Shown here in pieces: positions 1 to 12,046 of a stretch of DNA of 64,000 nucleotides; the first letter of the stretch is position 1, and every line of letters begins with the position of its first letter. Origin of the DNA: Nectonema munidae (lineage: Eukaryota; Nematomorpha; Nectonematoida; Nectonematidae); contig JAUIRK010000046.1 of assembly GCA_030549495.1 (NCBI GenBank), positions 124,001-188,000 on the forward strand. The letters run 5' to 3'. The position numbers and the translations under genes were made by a program. The notes below the pieces were generated by a model. That model had not been told where the DNA came from, did not search any database, and was given only the letters and a program-made list of their open reading frames with translations.

Positions 1-369
1 GCTTTTTTCAAGGAGTTGGTGTTAGTGAGAATGAAAAATTGGACAATAAAGGAGAATATGTATAAGTGTTTCAATGTACGTACAGCTAAAACGACAGAAA
101 GGGTTTGAGTGAGAATTTGAAGAAGTATGCATTACAAGGGCAATGGAATGAGAGCCAGCGAATGATGTTCCGAGGGAGTGAGTGAAAGTATGAGTTGTGA
201 TAATGGCATAGATGTCGGAATTGATGTGATGGTTGAGTCAATAGATTGTTGCCACTGCAGTAGTGTAGAGTTAGTTATTGTGTTTGTAAATGTGGAGATG
301 GATAGAGAAAATAGGGGTAGGATCTGTGAATCGGAGATTTTTGATTTTGCAACCTAATCGATAAGGTAG

Positions 370-770
370 TTTTCCAAACAGCAGGAATGAGCTGGGCACC
401 AGACGATTTTTAATTCAAAGTGATTAGATAGGTGAATAAGTTTGCTTGCAAAACTATAAGTTGAGTGTGAGATTTTGTTTTCAAGTTTTAGGTCATTTAT
501 TAAATTTTGCGAGTCTGTGAAAAAAGTGATATATTTGAAGGAGGTAGAAAAGAAAGTAAGGTTATTAAGGAGTATGTTGCAGGATAGTAATACTGCGTCA
601 ATTTCTGTTTCGTGTGCAGTGATTTCTGGATCTAGATTTGTGTGTTGGATAAGGAATGGGTTTTTTGTGTTTTGTAGGAAGAATGCGCATGCAGCTGAAG
701 AGCGATGTTGTGATTTGGAACCGTCAGTGAAAATTCAAAGCGAGCTGATAGTATTTGTTGTACGTTGGTG
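370..770 (-). pseudogene. LINE copy A RNase H domain, broken
   Basis: Reading the minus strand from about 760 gives FTDGSKSQHRSSAACAFFLQ, then ETEIDAVLLSCNILL and FFTDSQNLINDLKL. These hold the RNase H residues D (FTDGS), E (ETEID) and D (FTDSQ). Further on, LKIVWCPAHS and RVAK resemble the closing His block and the AD.LAK end. The domain degrades the RNA strand of the RNA/DNA hybrid. Its presence separates this LINE from Jockey and CR1, which usually lack it. At least one stop interrupts the C-terminal part. Confidence 0.85.
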
Positions 771-1006
771 AGCTATAGTGTTTAGGGCAAAATATCTATG
801 GTGACAGATGTTAGTAGTGTAAGGAGGAGACGAAGAAGGGTGGATGAGCTCGATTGGGTGATTTAATGGTAGCACTTGATAAGATGTTAGGAGCAACCTG
901 AATTAATAAGGAATTGTAGTACTGCAGTGTTTGGGATGTTTGGGTTGTGTATAGGTTGATGAAAGGATGTGGTGGAGGTGTAGAGCAGAAAGTTATTAGG
1001 TAATTT

Positions 1007-1800
1007 TTAATTCGTTTTGCTCAGAACTAGAAAAAGAGAAAAGAAGGTCGTCGGAATATCCCTGAAAACTAAAAGTGGAATATCCCTGTTAATAAAAGCA
1101 AGAAGGGGGTTGATGAGTATTAACCAAAGTAGGTCAGATAAGCTGCCATCTTGAGGAGTAGAGAGAGAGATCTCGCGAATATATGAGTTGTTGTTTTGAA
1201 TTTGAAGGCGATGGCTAAGGTAATTGTGTATGAACTTTATCATGTATGTGGAGTAGGTGTTATCTATGAGGTTGTTAATGATAGCTGGGTTCCAGGCAGT
1301 GTTAAAAGCATTCTCGATATCTAGGAATAAAGTTGAGGCTATTTTATGATTTTTTAGTGCAGATTCGAGGTAAAGCGTGAGGCGAGAAAGTGCTAGTTCT
1401 GAGTTTTTGTTGGGAAGATAGGCAAATTGGTTAGCGTGAATGAGTCGATTTTTTAAGCTATAATGTAGCAGTCTCTTCCTGAGAATTTTCTCTAAAATTT
1501 TGCCTATTGTCGGTAAAAGAGATATGTAGCGCCAATTTTTTATGTTATTGAGATCTCAATTGGGTTTAGGAATCAAGATTAATTTGCTAATTTTCCAGAT
1601 ATTGGGAAAGTAGCTTAGTCTTGAGCAACTGTTGAATAATTGAAGTATGTGGGGATAGATAATATGGTATGCTTTGCGAACGTGTTTCATGGATATGTGG
1701 TCATAGCTGCATGCTAGTTTGGGTTTAAAAAGAATTAACGGCGTGTTTGAGTTCTGTAATGGTGATTCGTGGAAAATCAAAGGTGTTGGTATTACGTAAA
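1007..1800 (-). pseudogene. LINE copy A reverse transcriptase, broken
   Basis: The minus strand at 1556-1780 reads like the RT entry block: SRLSYFPNIWKISKLILIPKPN matches the 'G.FP..WK.A....IPKP' block. At 1007-1243 the block TPQDGSLSDLLWLILINPLL corresponds to RT motif 4 (usually PQGSVLSPLLF). The catalytic aspartate box lies between and downstream in frames I did not resolve. The segment from 1244 to 1555 is non-open in these frames but sits where the fingers and palm should be. The domain is inactive in this copy. Confidence 0.75.
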
Positions 1801-2095
1801 TATGATTGAGTTTTCAGTATTATGATGGAATTGTGAATGTTGTCGTTTACTAGTGAATGGGATGGAAAAAGTGAAGTAAGAAAGGAAGGGTTCAAGTGTG
1901 ATGTTTCACTGTTGTTTGCTGGAAGTATATGATATGAGGAGGTTTGGGAGATGAGGATTTTTTATTGGTGATTTTATGAATAGTGCTCCAGGGGTTGGAC
2001 GGAGTTTGAGTGGTGAATTTTTTCCAGGCTTGTTTTTAAGCTTTATTGATTTATTTTTGTATGAGTTTTTCAGTTGGAAGTGATGTTGAATGTTA

Positions 2096-3012
2096 TCATG
2101 GGTGTTTATTTTTCTTATAAGTTTTGATGAACGTTTGAGTTGGTGTTTTAGGTTGTTCAGGTGGGAGTTCCAGAAATAAGCGTTTTGGAAATGGGTTGTT
2201 TGGAGTAGAAGTTGAAATTGTTTTGTTGAAGGATATGGCTGATTTCTCTAGTTCTGATGCTGTATTGGTTTTTATTTCGGTATTGGATAGTTTTGATTGT
2301 AGGGTTTTTAGGAAAGCTGTCCAGAAAATGTGTTTGCCAACGGGGTGGTTGTGTTGGATCTTTTTGTGTACATTAAGATTGGCTTGGAAAGATATAAACG
2401 AGTGGTCTGAAGCTGAGGGTGTGTCACAAATCTTCCAATTTTTTATGATTTTAATGGTTTCATTTGAGATAATGGTAATGTCATTGTGGGATTGATATAT
2501 TTTATCTAGGTGTTTTTGTTGAAAAGTTAGCGATGTGTCAGAATCAGCTATAGTGAGAAGGAAATTTAGGGTTTGCAAACCACGAAGATTTTGTTTTGTA
2601 TCCCATAAATATGAGCATGCATTTAGGTCTGTAGAAATAATGAGGAAAAAACTTTCGTTAATGTAGTTTTTTATTTGGGTCAATACGTTATCAAAACGAT
2701 TAAGAATGGGATGTAAAAAGGGGTTTGTGAGTAAAGAGAACAGAAGATTAGTGGCGTAGTAGTGGAGTGGATAAGAGTGTAGTTAGAGTTAGAAAATTGG
2801 TATAATGGTGTATTGAGAAAGGATGTTTTTATTATGATGCAAGCGGAGTAATCGTCTAAATGGGGTATGTGTATGAGTTTGCATTGGTCAAGCATGGGTG
2901 TGTAGGGTTCGTTGATGGATATTACATCGTATTGTTGAGAAAGAATTATGTTAATAAGGTTATCCCATCCGGTTTTTGAGTGATTTAAATTGATGTGCAG
3001 GAAATTTAACAT
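2096..3012 (-). pseudogene. LINE copy A endonuclease domain (EEP type), broken
   Basis: ORF2 begins at 3012 with MLNFLHINLNHSKTGWDNL, the typical I/R1 endonuclease start, followed by ISINEPY with the catalytic Glu. A second frame (2096-2683) has STDLNACSYLWD, matching the GDFNAH-type catalytic block, and SASDHSFISF, matching the SDH block. The domain would nick target DNA for target-primed reverse transcription. One frame change splits the two halves near 2683. LINE copy C has the same ORF2 start, with nearly the same first ten residues. Confidence 0.85.
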
Positions 3013-3119
3013 GTGTAATTATCTATAGTTTTAATGTGTTGCGCTAGAATTGAGTTGCTGTGATTGATATAAAAACTGCATGTTTTAGATGTTGCGATAT
3101 GTGGTAGTTTGCAATTGAT

Positions 3120-3540
3120 TCATGTGGTCTTGATTGAGTCGTTAGAGAGTGTACAAGATGTTAGTGAATGTCCTCGGTTGCCGCAATGAGGGGATGAGGC
3201 AATACATTTTTGTTTCAAGTGACCATATTTAAGGCAATTTTCACATTGTTTTGTTCTGGGTTTAAAAAGATTTAGGGTTAACAAATGATAACCTAGGAAT
3301 ACTTTTGGCTGATTACGGAGATATTGAAATAATTCAGGATTGTTTTGGCTCAATTAGTACAGCGTAGGAGAAAGTTCCTGCCTTGCCTAGTTGGATAGGG
3401 TTTAGTATTTTTCCCATACTTTTGAGGTTTTCATTTTGTTCTTCTAATGTGGCTGTAAGATCATCAATATTAATGTCTTTAGGTATTCCTCTTAGTATAA
3501 ATTTGGGTATACACCGTTTTTTAAGAGAGAGGATTTAGCT
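3120..3540 (-). pseudogene. LINE copy A gag-like ORF1 fragment with zinc knuckle
   Basis: Translation on the minus strand shows a stretch starting FILRGIPKDINIDDLTATLE (about 3510-3450). This resembles the PRE_C2HC-type domain that precedes zinc knuckles in gag proteins of I/Jockey LINEs. It is followed by CENCLKYGHLKQKC, a CX2CX4HX4C knuckle, and a second degenerate knuckle (CGNRGHSLTSC). Such proteins bind element RNA in the ribonucleoprotein particle. It lies just upstream of the endonuclease part. The two halves are in different frames. Confidence 0.8.
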
Positions 3541-3830
3541 GACGCTTTTTGTTGTGAATTTTTAAATTGAAAGTAAATGGTCCCTGTATGTGAGGATCTG
3601 GTTTTAGTGTTACTTTTGGTTTCAAGACCTTTAATAACCTGTTGGCGGTGCCTTTTGATTGTTAGGTGGCGAGATTTTTAAAGTAATGTTACGTTTTAGA
3701 TGTTTTTTGATCGAGGAGGTGTTGGTACTTTTCGTATTGGGTGTAGATGTTGGGGCTGGCATTGTTGTTGGGAGGACGATACTGGAAAGGATTTATTACT
3801 AGCAATAGCATAAGATTCTTGGTTCTAATA

Positions 3831-4552
3831 TAGGACTTTCAAAAGTTTTAATGTAATGTAAAGTTATATTCTATTTGGACACTTGGAGAGAGAGAGGTTT
3901 TAGCAATAAAATCATTAAATAGATTATTCAAAGTTTCGGTCGGTCGGATTCAGAGCGCGCCCTTTTGATGGACATGTTTGTTAATTTCCCATATAGAAAG
4001 GTTATGTTTGTATACGAATTGTTATATTTGTTCTGAATATAGTATTAAAGATAAGTAATCAAAAATTGTCCTGAAAATTAAATAAAAGTTTCAAACTACT
4101 TAAAATTTTTTGTAAAGCATAAGTTTTTATTTATGTAGAAGTGAATTTATGAATTCATCTTTTAAAAAGGGCGCAAAAATTGAGGCTGATTTTGACTCCA
4201 AATCATGAATAAAATTGATGTTATCATTACTAATAAATTCTGGAGTTTTTCATTTTTGTAGTTATATGCTTTTGTTTCAATTATTTTTTTAGTAAGTTCA
4301 AGTCCTTCTTAAAAAATTCAATATCAGCTAACATACTTTTCCCATCTTCATCACAAAATGTTTTAGGTTTTTCATATGTGGGTTGCAGGACTATTGTATT
4401 ACTATTATTTTAAAAATTATCTTTTGAACAAATTAAATCGTTTAATTCCTCTTTACTCAATCTAAAAGACATAGATAATAATAAATAGTACTGTATACTC
4501 AGAAGTGGGACAAGCGTCAATAAAAGTAAAGATAATTTTTTTAGATGTGATT
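3831..4552. other. AT-rich stretch without a gene
   Basis: I see no convincing coding sequence here. It starts beside the 5' end of LINE copy A and holds a short (TCGG)n-like patch near 3938 and some A/T runs. Confidence 0.5.
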
Positions 4553-4556
4553 TTAA

Positions 4557-4670
4557 CCAATTAAGTAGCATAGAAATCAGACGATATCTAAAAAAAAAAC
4601 GCAGACGATTTATATTCAAAGTCATTGAAAAAAGCAGACGAAGATGAAATTACTTATGTTCCCAAATGGG
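4557..4670 (-). mobile_element. piggyBac-type MITE, copy 1 (114 bp)
   Basis: The element is flanked by TTAA on both sides (4553-4556 and 4671-4674), begins CC and ends GGG, as piggyBac elements do. Its interior from the GCAGACGA motifs to the TTAA at 4671 is the reverse complement of the copy at 9313-9442, but lacks a block near the right end and has a diverged left end. It has no coding capacity. It would have moved with a transposase supplied by an autonomous piggyBac, of which a relic lies at 48.5-49.1 kb. Confidence 0.8.
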
Positions 4671-4989
4671 TTAAAGAAAAACAAGGTTAAGTCGATAAAA
4701 TGAAATGCAATAAACAAAAAATAATCAATACAGTTTAAAGGATAGTAAGGAAAACAAAAATATGAGCCAGAAAAGTTAAACATACAAACGCCACTATTAT
4801 AAGGTAATGCGTTAAAACTGTACATCTCCTCAAAGGACTACAACATTGACAATATAGAAGCGAGGCCTTTTAGACACTTTACGAGATACTATTTCATTTT
4901 TCTTATGATCACGCCTCCTGATTTCAATGTGCCTTCAGTTTCCTTACTTCTCTCATACTCAAATATGTGTACACTATTAAATTACTATT

Positions 4990-5760
4990 TTGAGAAAAAC
5001 TTGATAAACAATTTTTGGAAAAAATAACGGGTTTTTCGGTTGTCACTTTCACCCATTTCTAGAATGTAATAGCCAAAAAGGAGTACAAAAATGAAAAACG
5101 TGAACGATATTGTATTAAAAAATTATTTTAAATTTAAAGGATATTTTTAGAGAGAATTTTACCTCAACAAAATTTTAATAATGATTTTAAGTCAAAAACG
5201 AATTTTTTGATTTGAGTCGAGAAAATAGAGTTTTTTCCAAAATGTTAAACTTGATCCATAATTCCATACATTCCTGCACCCTAATTGCGAAAATTAAATA
5301 CTGAAATAAGCTGAGCATCGTAATAAAAAAAAATTAAAATATGAAAGTATGTTTTTGGGATAACTTTTTGACATACATCAGTACTTCTATTATAACGTTG
5401 ACACCCTTTTTTCACAGAATGGTAAAAACTGAAGCAAAAAATTTATTTTTGAAGAAAATTTTCAGACGATACCAGCCTATTTGATTGAAATTTTCATATC
5501 ATAATTACTAAAACTGAATCCAAAAATGAAATCAGCATGATTGATCTAGTATAAAAAATATATTTTATTGAATATTCTAGGAAATAATTTTAAGTCGTCA
5601 ACCACAAATATGATTGAAACGTTAACACTTTTGAGCAAAAATCAATCTAGAAATAAAATAATAATGTTCAATTTATTATAAAAAAAATTTATTTAAAATG
5701 TGGACAAATATTTTTGAAGACCCAGCAAAATTGATTGACACTGTAGAATCTTTAATTGAC
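4990..5760 (-). repeat. Tandem-repeat block, inverted short copy
   Basis: Read on the minus strand this block matches the part of the 50.15-51.45 kb block from about 50650 to 51450. The blocks keep the same order of variant monomers, for example ACAATATCGTTCACG here against ACAATATCGTCCATG there, and AATATATTTTTTATACTAGA in both. Monomers are about 140 bp and diverged. It is non-coding. Confidence 0.75.
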
Positions 5761-6101
5761 TTCTGTTGCAAATAACGTTCTATCTAAATCTGTCATTAAA
5801 GACATCATGCTGTTGTAGTGGCGGGTATGTAAGATAGGATGTCAATCAATAAACTGCAAAACGGTTGAAAGTCCTTGCCTAACTGCTTTGGTTATAGTGG
5901 AAATAGCAAGAGGTATTGGTTCATTTTCATCGCTTTTAGAAGTCCTACATGTTTGTTGTTGTTGTAGAAGGTCTTATTAAAGTAATAATTTCTTGTTACA
6001 TTTTTTCACGCGCCTCAATATTTATATAATCGGCTGCAGCTATAGTTATTATGATTTGCAAAAGGTTTTGCGAGTTGAATTTAGGGTCAGTTACGGTGAA
6101 T
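5761..6101. other. AT-rich stretch without a gene
   Basis: No open frame or structured repeat is recognised between the tandem-repeat block and the Tigger-like remnant. Confidence 0.5.
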
Positions 6102-6293
6102 TAGTCTGCCTTATTCACCGGTTAATATAATTGGTTAATTTTCACTGAGTGCAATCACTAACCCCAGCCCAGCTTGTTTATGACTTGTAGCATTGTCACA
6201 AATAGTTTTATTTGAAGTGAGTATAGGTTAATAAGTAAAGTGAGTTTAGTTTATCGGTTAGCGGGGTTGGCGGATAAACGAGGTCTGACTATA
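6102..6293. mobile_element. Tigger/pogo-type MITE remnant
   Basis: The right end ATAAACGAGGTCTGACTATA and the preceding TTAGCGGGGTTGGCGG match the sort of terminus seen at 20181 on the Tigger element (GCGGGGTTGGTGGTAAAGCG). The left end TAGTCTGCCTTATTCACCGG is an imperfect reverse complement of it. The size is about 190 bp, with no coding capacity. It may be an internally deleted Tigger; the left boundary is uncertain. Confidence 0.5.
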
Positions 6294-6299
6294 TATGTC

Positions 6300-9200
6300 T
6301 TAGCTCCAATAAATATATATTATATATGACTATAGATTTTCAAGAGTGTATCTAAAGTTAGACACTAAGTTATAACTTATAAGTTATAGACAAAATTTAC
6401 TTGAAAAAATGTAGATTTGATTTTGATAGACAGTTTTTGACCAGAGAGGGTCATTCAATTACCAATTTTTGAAAAGTCAAGATTTTAGAGAAGTGCTGAT
6501 TAGATATCACACACAGGTTGGAAATTTTTTTCAGATGCTTTTGTGGAATGTATATTGTCAAAGACGAGAACGTATAAATAAAAACATACCTTCACATTCA
6601 ACAGATCCTGATTTTTAAGGTGCTGAGATCTTACAACATATGGCATATTCTTCTATTGCTTCTAACGGTACCAAAGATTGTGAAAATATTATTTTTATAC
6701 GATAAAAAATATATTAAAATGAATACCATAGACATAAAAGGTAGGTGTGAAAATAAGCCAGTTTATTTACAATATTTAAATGCTTGAAATGCTCTTATTT
6801 AATAATTCAGTTATCTATATTTAGCTAGAAAAATATATAAACTAGTGGAATCAACACAATGATAAATTTTCATTTTTAGTTTTTAGGTTCTTTGAAGCGC
6901 CAATATATATTTGACAATTAAGCCCATCAAAGAAACAAGGTGTTTTCTTTTTCTTAACAAATAAATAAATTCACAATGACTAAAATATTTATCTTTTTGC
7001 ATTTTAAGTATAAGTACTGGAATATGTTTTATATGGCGGTTGATATAAAGTAGGTAAGGCGAGTCTTTGAAAGAAACTAAACGCATATTTATCATTTCCA
7101 ATATTCTTTGAAACATTTTTACGTCGCGTGCCTTTCCTTAACAGAACAAATATTTCAAGACAGAAAGAAAAAGTTATTCATTGATCTTACGTCCTCATGT
7201 CTTTCAGTAGAGTGTGGAGTAAAGAGGACGAACTTTCATTTAAAAAGTCTAATATTGCATACGATTGCTCTAGTGTGATCGACATAGATGTCCTGTCTTT
7301 TCCGCTTTTGCAATTAGTAAATCGAATACCATTTACGCAATGAGTTATCTTAAATCAATTGAAAAATCCTACAACATGTTTTACATCCATTGTTCTAAAT
7401 GAGGCGATCCCTATCTGGATTTCATTCTTAATACCATGGAAGTCTCTTAAGAAGGGTCTGTATGACCGATAGTGACTAGACGTGAGTTAGGACTTGTAAT
7501 AGCAAGGGGTAAGTGTTAAATACTAGAGTAACAAAACATACTTTATAGCGCTTCATTAGAAATTTTCGGGGACCTAAGTCAGGGGACATAAATATATCAA
7601 GTGACATCAAACTATAATGCCCTTCCTCAATTAACCAGTGCCCTTTCTATTCACATTTTCTTTCATAAAAAATTTAGAAAATATTTTTCCATTGTAATTA
7701 TAAATAAATAAATTATCAAAAATATTTACGACTGAAGCATGTACAATATCTGTATCAAATCTGCATGCTTTGCCGCATATTACAATTCTTTACGCCACTA
7801 AAGGTTGCGAAGACGGAGAAGTACCAGACTTCGATTATTAAAAATTTTAAATGTATAAAGCGAAATCTACTTCCGCCTTCAACTAAAGAAGGGTCACTTC
7901 TTATGCTTACAATTAATGCTTATTTTTTTCATAGTTAAAAAAAAATTAAAAACCGAGTGCGAGAAAAGAAGCTATACTGTGTAACACTATTTAATGGTTA
8001 TAGAGCAAAGGCTCCCGATATTTGTTCCCTGAGATAATTGCCCTCTAATACTGCAAAGCAAGGAATTTTCGCTAAGAATTTAATTCCGCTAAATTGACAA
8101 ACACAAAAATTTCGCGAACTTAAATTCCAGAGTTTCAAGTTTTTTAAGCGGATATTTAAAAAAAAAACATTATTTGCAAGACAAAATCAAACTTTTTGGC
8201 AAATTTTTTATTTAAAAACAAACGCAAAAAAATCAAATAGATTTTAAAAATCCGAATAGAACAATTTTTTTTGTTTTAAAAATTGAGTATACCTGTGCTT
8301 ATCGAATATCGGATAAAAATATTTTTGTGTTTCAATGTCCAATCAAATGCTGACAACACCTATTTAGCATTAATTGGTTTTACAAGGAAATCAACTTTAA
8401 CATTAACAGATTTATCATAATTTTTAGACTAAACACCTAAAATTTAAAAAATCTATATACGCAAATTTATTTTTGAAACATATTTCGTGAAATTAAAGTA
8501 CTTTACAGTATATACATTAATTCATTCGCTCTTGTGAGCTGGGCGCCATTCAATCAGTTAGGTACTTAATTTAGTTAATTTCAATTAGTTAATTAGTGAG
8601 TAAGTTAAATATAATTTCTTTACTTTTAAAAAAAAAAATTTAATATCGTTCTTATTCTCCCGGAAAAAATAAATTTTATTTGCAGGTGGCGACCAGCTCC
8701 TTAATAAGAGCGAATAAATAGATGTATAAATTAGGAGGGACAATTATCCAAGTGGCAATTGTTTTAAAACCCTATTTAACAAGCGCCCCAATCGGATTAA
8801 AGCGTAAAATAATTAATGTGAGTCTTTTTGGGCTCATATTCACAGATTAGTTTATTTGGCTGTGTAAAAATGCTGATTAAAAACAAGCCTGCGCGCTAAC
8901 GGAAATCCACTGTACCTCAAATCAATTGTAAATCAGTAAAGGGTTTCAGGGCACACCGTTTAGAAAATTGATATATATTTAAAGAGAGAGAGAGAGATTG
9001 AAATGATTAATCTACGCCATGCATACTCCCATAAGAACAATCATAAATAGATCAAATGAGTGGGAACGCTTGTATCAAAGCATACTGAGTGAAGCTTGCA
9101 AAATGACTGCATTTAGCAAATTATTCAACTTACCTTATCAATGGTCGATATTGCAATTCTAAATTTTATTGTGACAAAAAAAGTATAACAGTCCACAAAT

Positions 9201-9300
9201 GAAAAGCATCTTAGTATAACTGTAAACATTCAAATCGCATTTTCGCGCATTTAACATTAGAATCAAAATATTAAAAAATTCATTATAATCTAGCTTCTAT
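6300..9300. other. 3-kb AT-rich region without a recognised gene
   Basis: Short chance frames occur, but none has a recognisable domain, splice pattern or codon bias. An (AG)n run lies near 8985-8998. The stretch at 8860-8940 has a slightly higher GC content and could be a decayed DNA transposon end. Nothing firmer can be supported. Confidence 0.5.
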
Positions 9301-9312
9301 TGCTTACTTTAA

Positions 9313-9442
9313 CCCATTTACGGCCAATGTTCCTATTTTGGAACATAAGTAATTTCATCTTCGTCTGCTTTTTTCAACGACTTTGAATATAAATCGTCTG
9401 CGTTTTTTTAGATATCGTCTGCTTTGCTTGGTCTTAAATGGG
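9313..9442 (+). mobile_element. piggyBac-type MITE, copy 2 (130 bp, best preserved)
   Basis: TTAA flanks both ends (9309-9312 and 9443-9446). The ends are CCCATTTACGGCCAA and, reverse-complemented, CCCATTTAAGACCAA, giving inverted repeats of about 15 bp with two mismatches. CC...GG ends with TTAA duplication are diagnostic of piggyBac. The interior carries three copies of TCGTCTGC. It is non-coding. Copies at 4557-4670 and 25914-26015 belong to the same family. Confidence 0.88.
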
Positions 9443-10045
9443 TTAATGTAAGATATTTCTCATTAAGAGGTAAGCGAGTGATACCTTTCATTCAATAGGC
9501 TTCTAACCTACACTAATCTCATATTTTTTGAATCAGTCACTGAAATAACGCTATAAGGAATATAAAGGCAAATACTACATCATACCTTCTCGCAGAATTA
9601 GACAATTAGTCTTAATACATCACTGCAACTTCGTTCAGCAAAAGTTAATCCCAAATTTTGAAAGATTCAAGATGCTGCTACTGTCATATCATTCTTCAAC
9701 AGAGGAAGCTAGAGGGGGAAGTTGTAAGCGATGAATGATACCAAGGTATCGCAAGTTTTATATTATAAATTATGCAGAAATATTAAAGTGTTTGCACACA
9801 ATTAAAAGATAATAAAAGATTGCTGTGCTTTTCAGCATTTGTTTTGAGGTTTTGATTATCTATTTTATGTTTCGGGTAATATTTAGATACTGTTTGATGA
9901 TGATGATGATTGAGATAAAGGAAATTTAGGTTGATGGTACTTTTCAAAAATATCCTCCCAATTTCACTCAAATTTTTACAGTGGCATATTTTTATTGTGA
10001 AGTTGTTGTGAAGAACAGCCACTCCAAAAAAGTTTTTTCGTACCA

Positions 10046-10309
10046 ACTGAAGAATAACCACCCCAAGAATATAAAACCATTTTTTTATATTAATATAATA
10101 TATTTCAGTAGAAAATTAAATTATCTAATAAAAAACTGTCAATGAAAAACTAAAAATATAATTAAAAATATCGTTTTTAATACATTAAATTGCTGATTAA
10201 TATGATCACCTATTCATCACATAAACCCTCATGAAGAATGGACACCTCCAAATTTTATATCTTGAAGAACAACCACGTTAACAAAGATGGGTTGGTTATT
10301 CTTCAGGAG
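10046..10309. repeat. Inverted-repeat (foldback) element inside the MULE
   Basis: CTGAAGAATAACCACCCCA near 10047 reappears reverse-complemented near 10288-10309 as TGGGTTGGTTATTCTTCAG. Related GAAGAAC.ACCAC motifs occur at about 10010 and 10263. It looks like a small non-coding MITE. No clear target duplication was found. Confidence 0.5.
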
Positions 10310-11279
10310 ATCCGAAAGATCATATGAGTATATTTATATTTTTGACTCGAATTTTAAATATACACTAGTGATTAATTTTCACATATTTAAAAGATTCTGG
10401 TTTAAGACAACTAGAGTTCATAAATAGTGATTTCAAAACTGCAATTATAAATGCATCAAAAAAGTATTTGTTTGAATATATTTTTCATATGTTGTGATTA
10501 TTATTTTTTTATGATATAGGTTTACACCAGGGGCGCACATTCTCGAAATTATTGGGGGGGCGAAATTTTTTTGTTGCAATTTTCAAAATTAGTGGTCTGG
10601 AAATATCACGGGAGACCAAATATTCAAGCAATACTTTAAAATAGAGTATATTCAGCGCATTCCTAAATTTATAAGATTACTTTATATTTTTTTTTACAAA
10701 TTTAGTGAATTTAAATACTATACTTCCAGCGAAAATATTTTAATTAAATTTGCAGAATATACACTAGTTTTAAAAAATCCAAAATTGTTGGGGGGAGGGG
10801 GTGAATAGGCTTTTCATTTGAAAATGAAGTAGTCTACCAGGCACATTACAGGAATTGATGAAAGGATATTTGATTCATAGAGAAAACAAATAACTGAAGG
10901 TTGGATAGTTTTATGAGTGAATGTAGTCTGGAGGCAAAGAGTCTACTAGACACCCTGCGATGTTTATATGAAAAAATGTGATTGATTCAGGGGCAAGTGT
11001 ATAAAATGAAGTTATAATTGTGCAAACAAAAAAAACAATTAAGATTGCATTATTTCATTTTTCTCAGCATCATTCAAAAATAGTTTAAAAGCCAAATTGA
11101 TACAAGCTACAAAAAGTAAAATAACTTTTAACATTTTGCAATGATTTGCCTTTTATAATAACTTTTAAGGAAAAAAAGTCTATCAGAAAAAGTTATAGAG
11201 CTTCAACAAAAACTAAATTTTTTACAGCATAACTTAAGTTTTTTGAAAACTAATTTGACGTATCCTACAGCATACTCTA

Positions 11280-11480
11280 TGGGCGGCATGACAAGTTGGT
11301 TGAGATGATGGACTCAGCACGGAAGACTCTGGATTCGATTCCTCATCGATGCGAATTTGTTCATAGTTTGACATAAGCGGTACATCAGTGCCTGGTCAAT
11401 GAAAATACATCCGATGCACTTTACCTTTCACTCAAAATTGAAAAATTTGCTACATAATTAACATAAGAGGGAAAGGAAAC
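11280..11480 (+). mobile_element. tRNA-derived SINE, copy 1
   Basis: A tRNA-like head has an A-box-like TGACAAGTTGGTTGAG (about 11289) and a perfect B box GGATTCGATTCC (11331-11342). The body contains AAGCGGTACATCAGTGCCT, shared with the copy at 38.47 kb (AAGCGGTACACGTGTGCCT), and after it a spaced match ending AAATAC in both. It is an RNA polymerase III-type retroposon and depends on a LINE for mobility. The 3' boundary is not certain. Confidence 0.65.
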
Positions 11481-11828
11481 AAAATAAACTAATAAAGCAA
11501 TTTTCACTATTTTAAAATGGAACCCTCTGTTATCAGAATAATTTCAAAATAATAGGAGGCATAAAGAATGAAAGTTTATTTGATATTTTTAGTTTTTATA
11601 AGCAGCAAAAGCCAACGTTTAAGTAGCTAACCCTTATAGGGTGATTTGGTAGCATTTGTTTTTTTACATATTGTAAAGAATCATAGTATACAAAAATGGT
11701 AAATAACATTTTATAAAATTATTTAAGTCTAAAAACACAAAATCATTAAAAAATTATTTAAACTAACATAAATCAAAGTATACGAGAAAAGAAAATCATT
11801 GCGTTTTTTCTCTTTTTTAAACACAAAA

Positions 11829-11925
11829 ACTTGATTTTAATATTAGAGTTAGTATTAATACAAGCCATAAATTTGATTTTAATATTAGAGTAATACAAAA
11901 ACTTGATTTTAATATTAGAATTAGT
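11829..11925. repeat. Short tandem repeat, AACTTGATTTTAATATTAGA unit
   Basis: Three imperfect units of about 33-50 bp built on the word TTGATTTTAATATTAGA follow each other. They create a repetitive but meaningless peptide on the minus strand. Confidence 0.75.
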
Positions 11926-12046
11926 GTTAACAAAACACAAAAAGGAGGTGTACAGACAAAATCCCCCTTCAGAATGAGATAGAGAATTATTATGAAAAAA
12001 CATGGCGAAATTGTTTTCATCGAAAGTTGTGAAATGTACATAATAA

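Larger units (their letters stand above)
1..3830 (-). mobile_element. I-type LINE, copy A (gag-like, endonuclease, RT, RNase H)
   Basis: This is a non-LTR retrotransposon read on the minus strand, its 5' end near 3830 and its 3' end cut by the window edge. Pieces in order are a gag-like part with a zinc knuckle, an apurinic-type endonuclease, a reverse transcriptase and an RNase H. The last part at 1-110 resembles the C-terminal knuckle region (CSYIETLIHILLYCPIF). Endonuclease plus RNase H plus gag knuckles is the layout of the I superfamily (I, LOA, R1). The frame is broken several times, so the copy looks dead. The coding strand is strikingly poor in G, a property shared with copies B and C. 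Family level is fairly sure; the exact clade is inference. Confidence 0.85.

Noticed and set aside
475-771. 98-codon plus-strand frame
   Set aside because: Antisense to the RNase H domain of LINE copy A.
9783-10061. 92-codon minus-strand frame with a His run
   Set aside because: The His run comes from a (GAT)n microsatellite, and the rest overlaps a foldback repeat with no protein signal.
10528-10600. hAT-like left end CAGGGGCGCACATTCTCG
   Set aside because: It looks like a hAT terminus, but no matching right end or target duplication was found, so it is not listed as an element.
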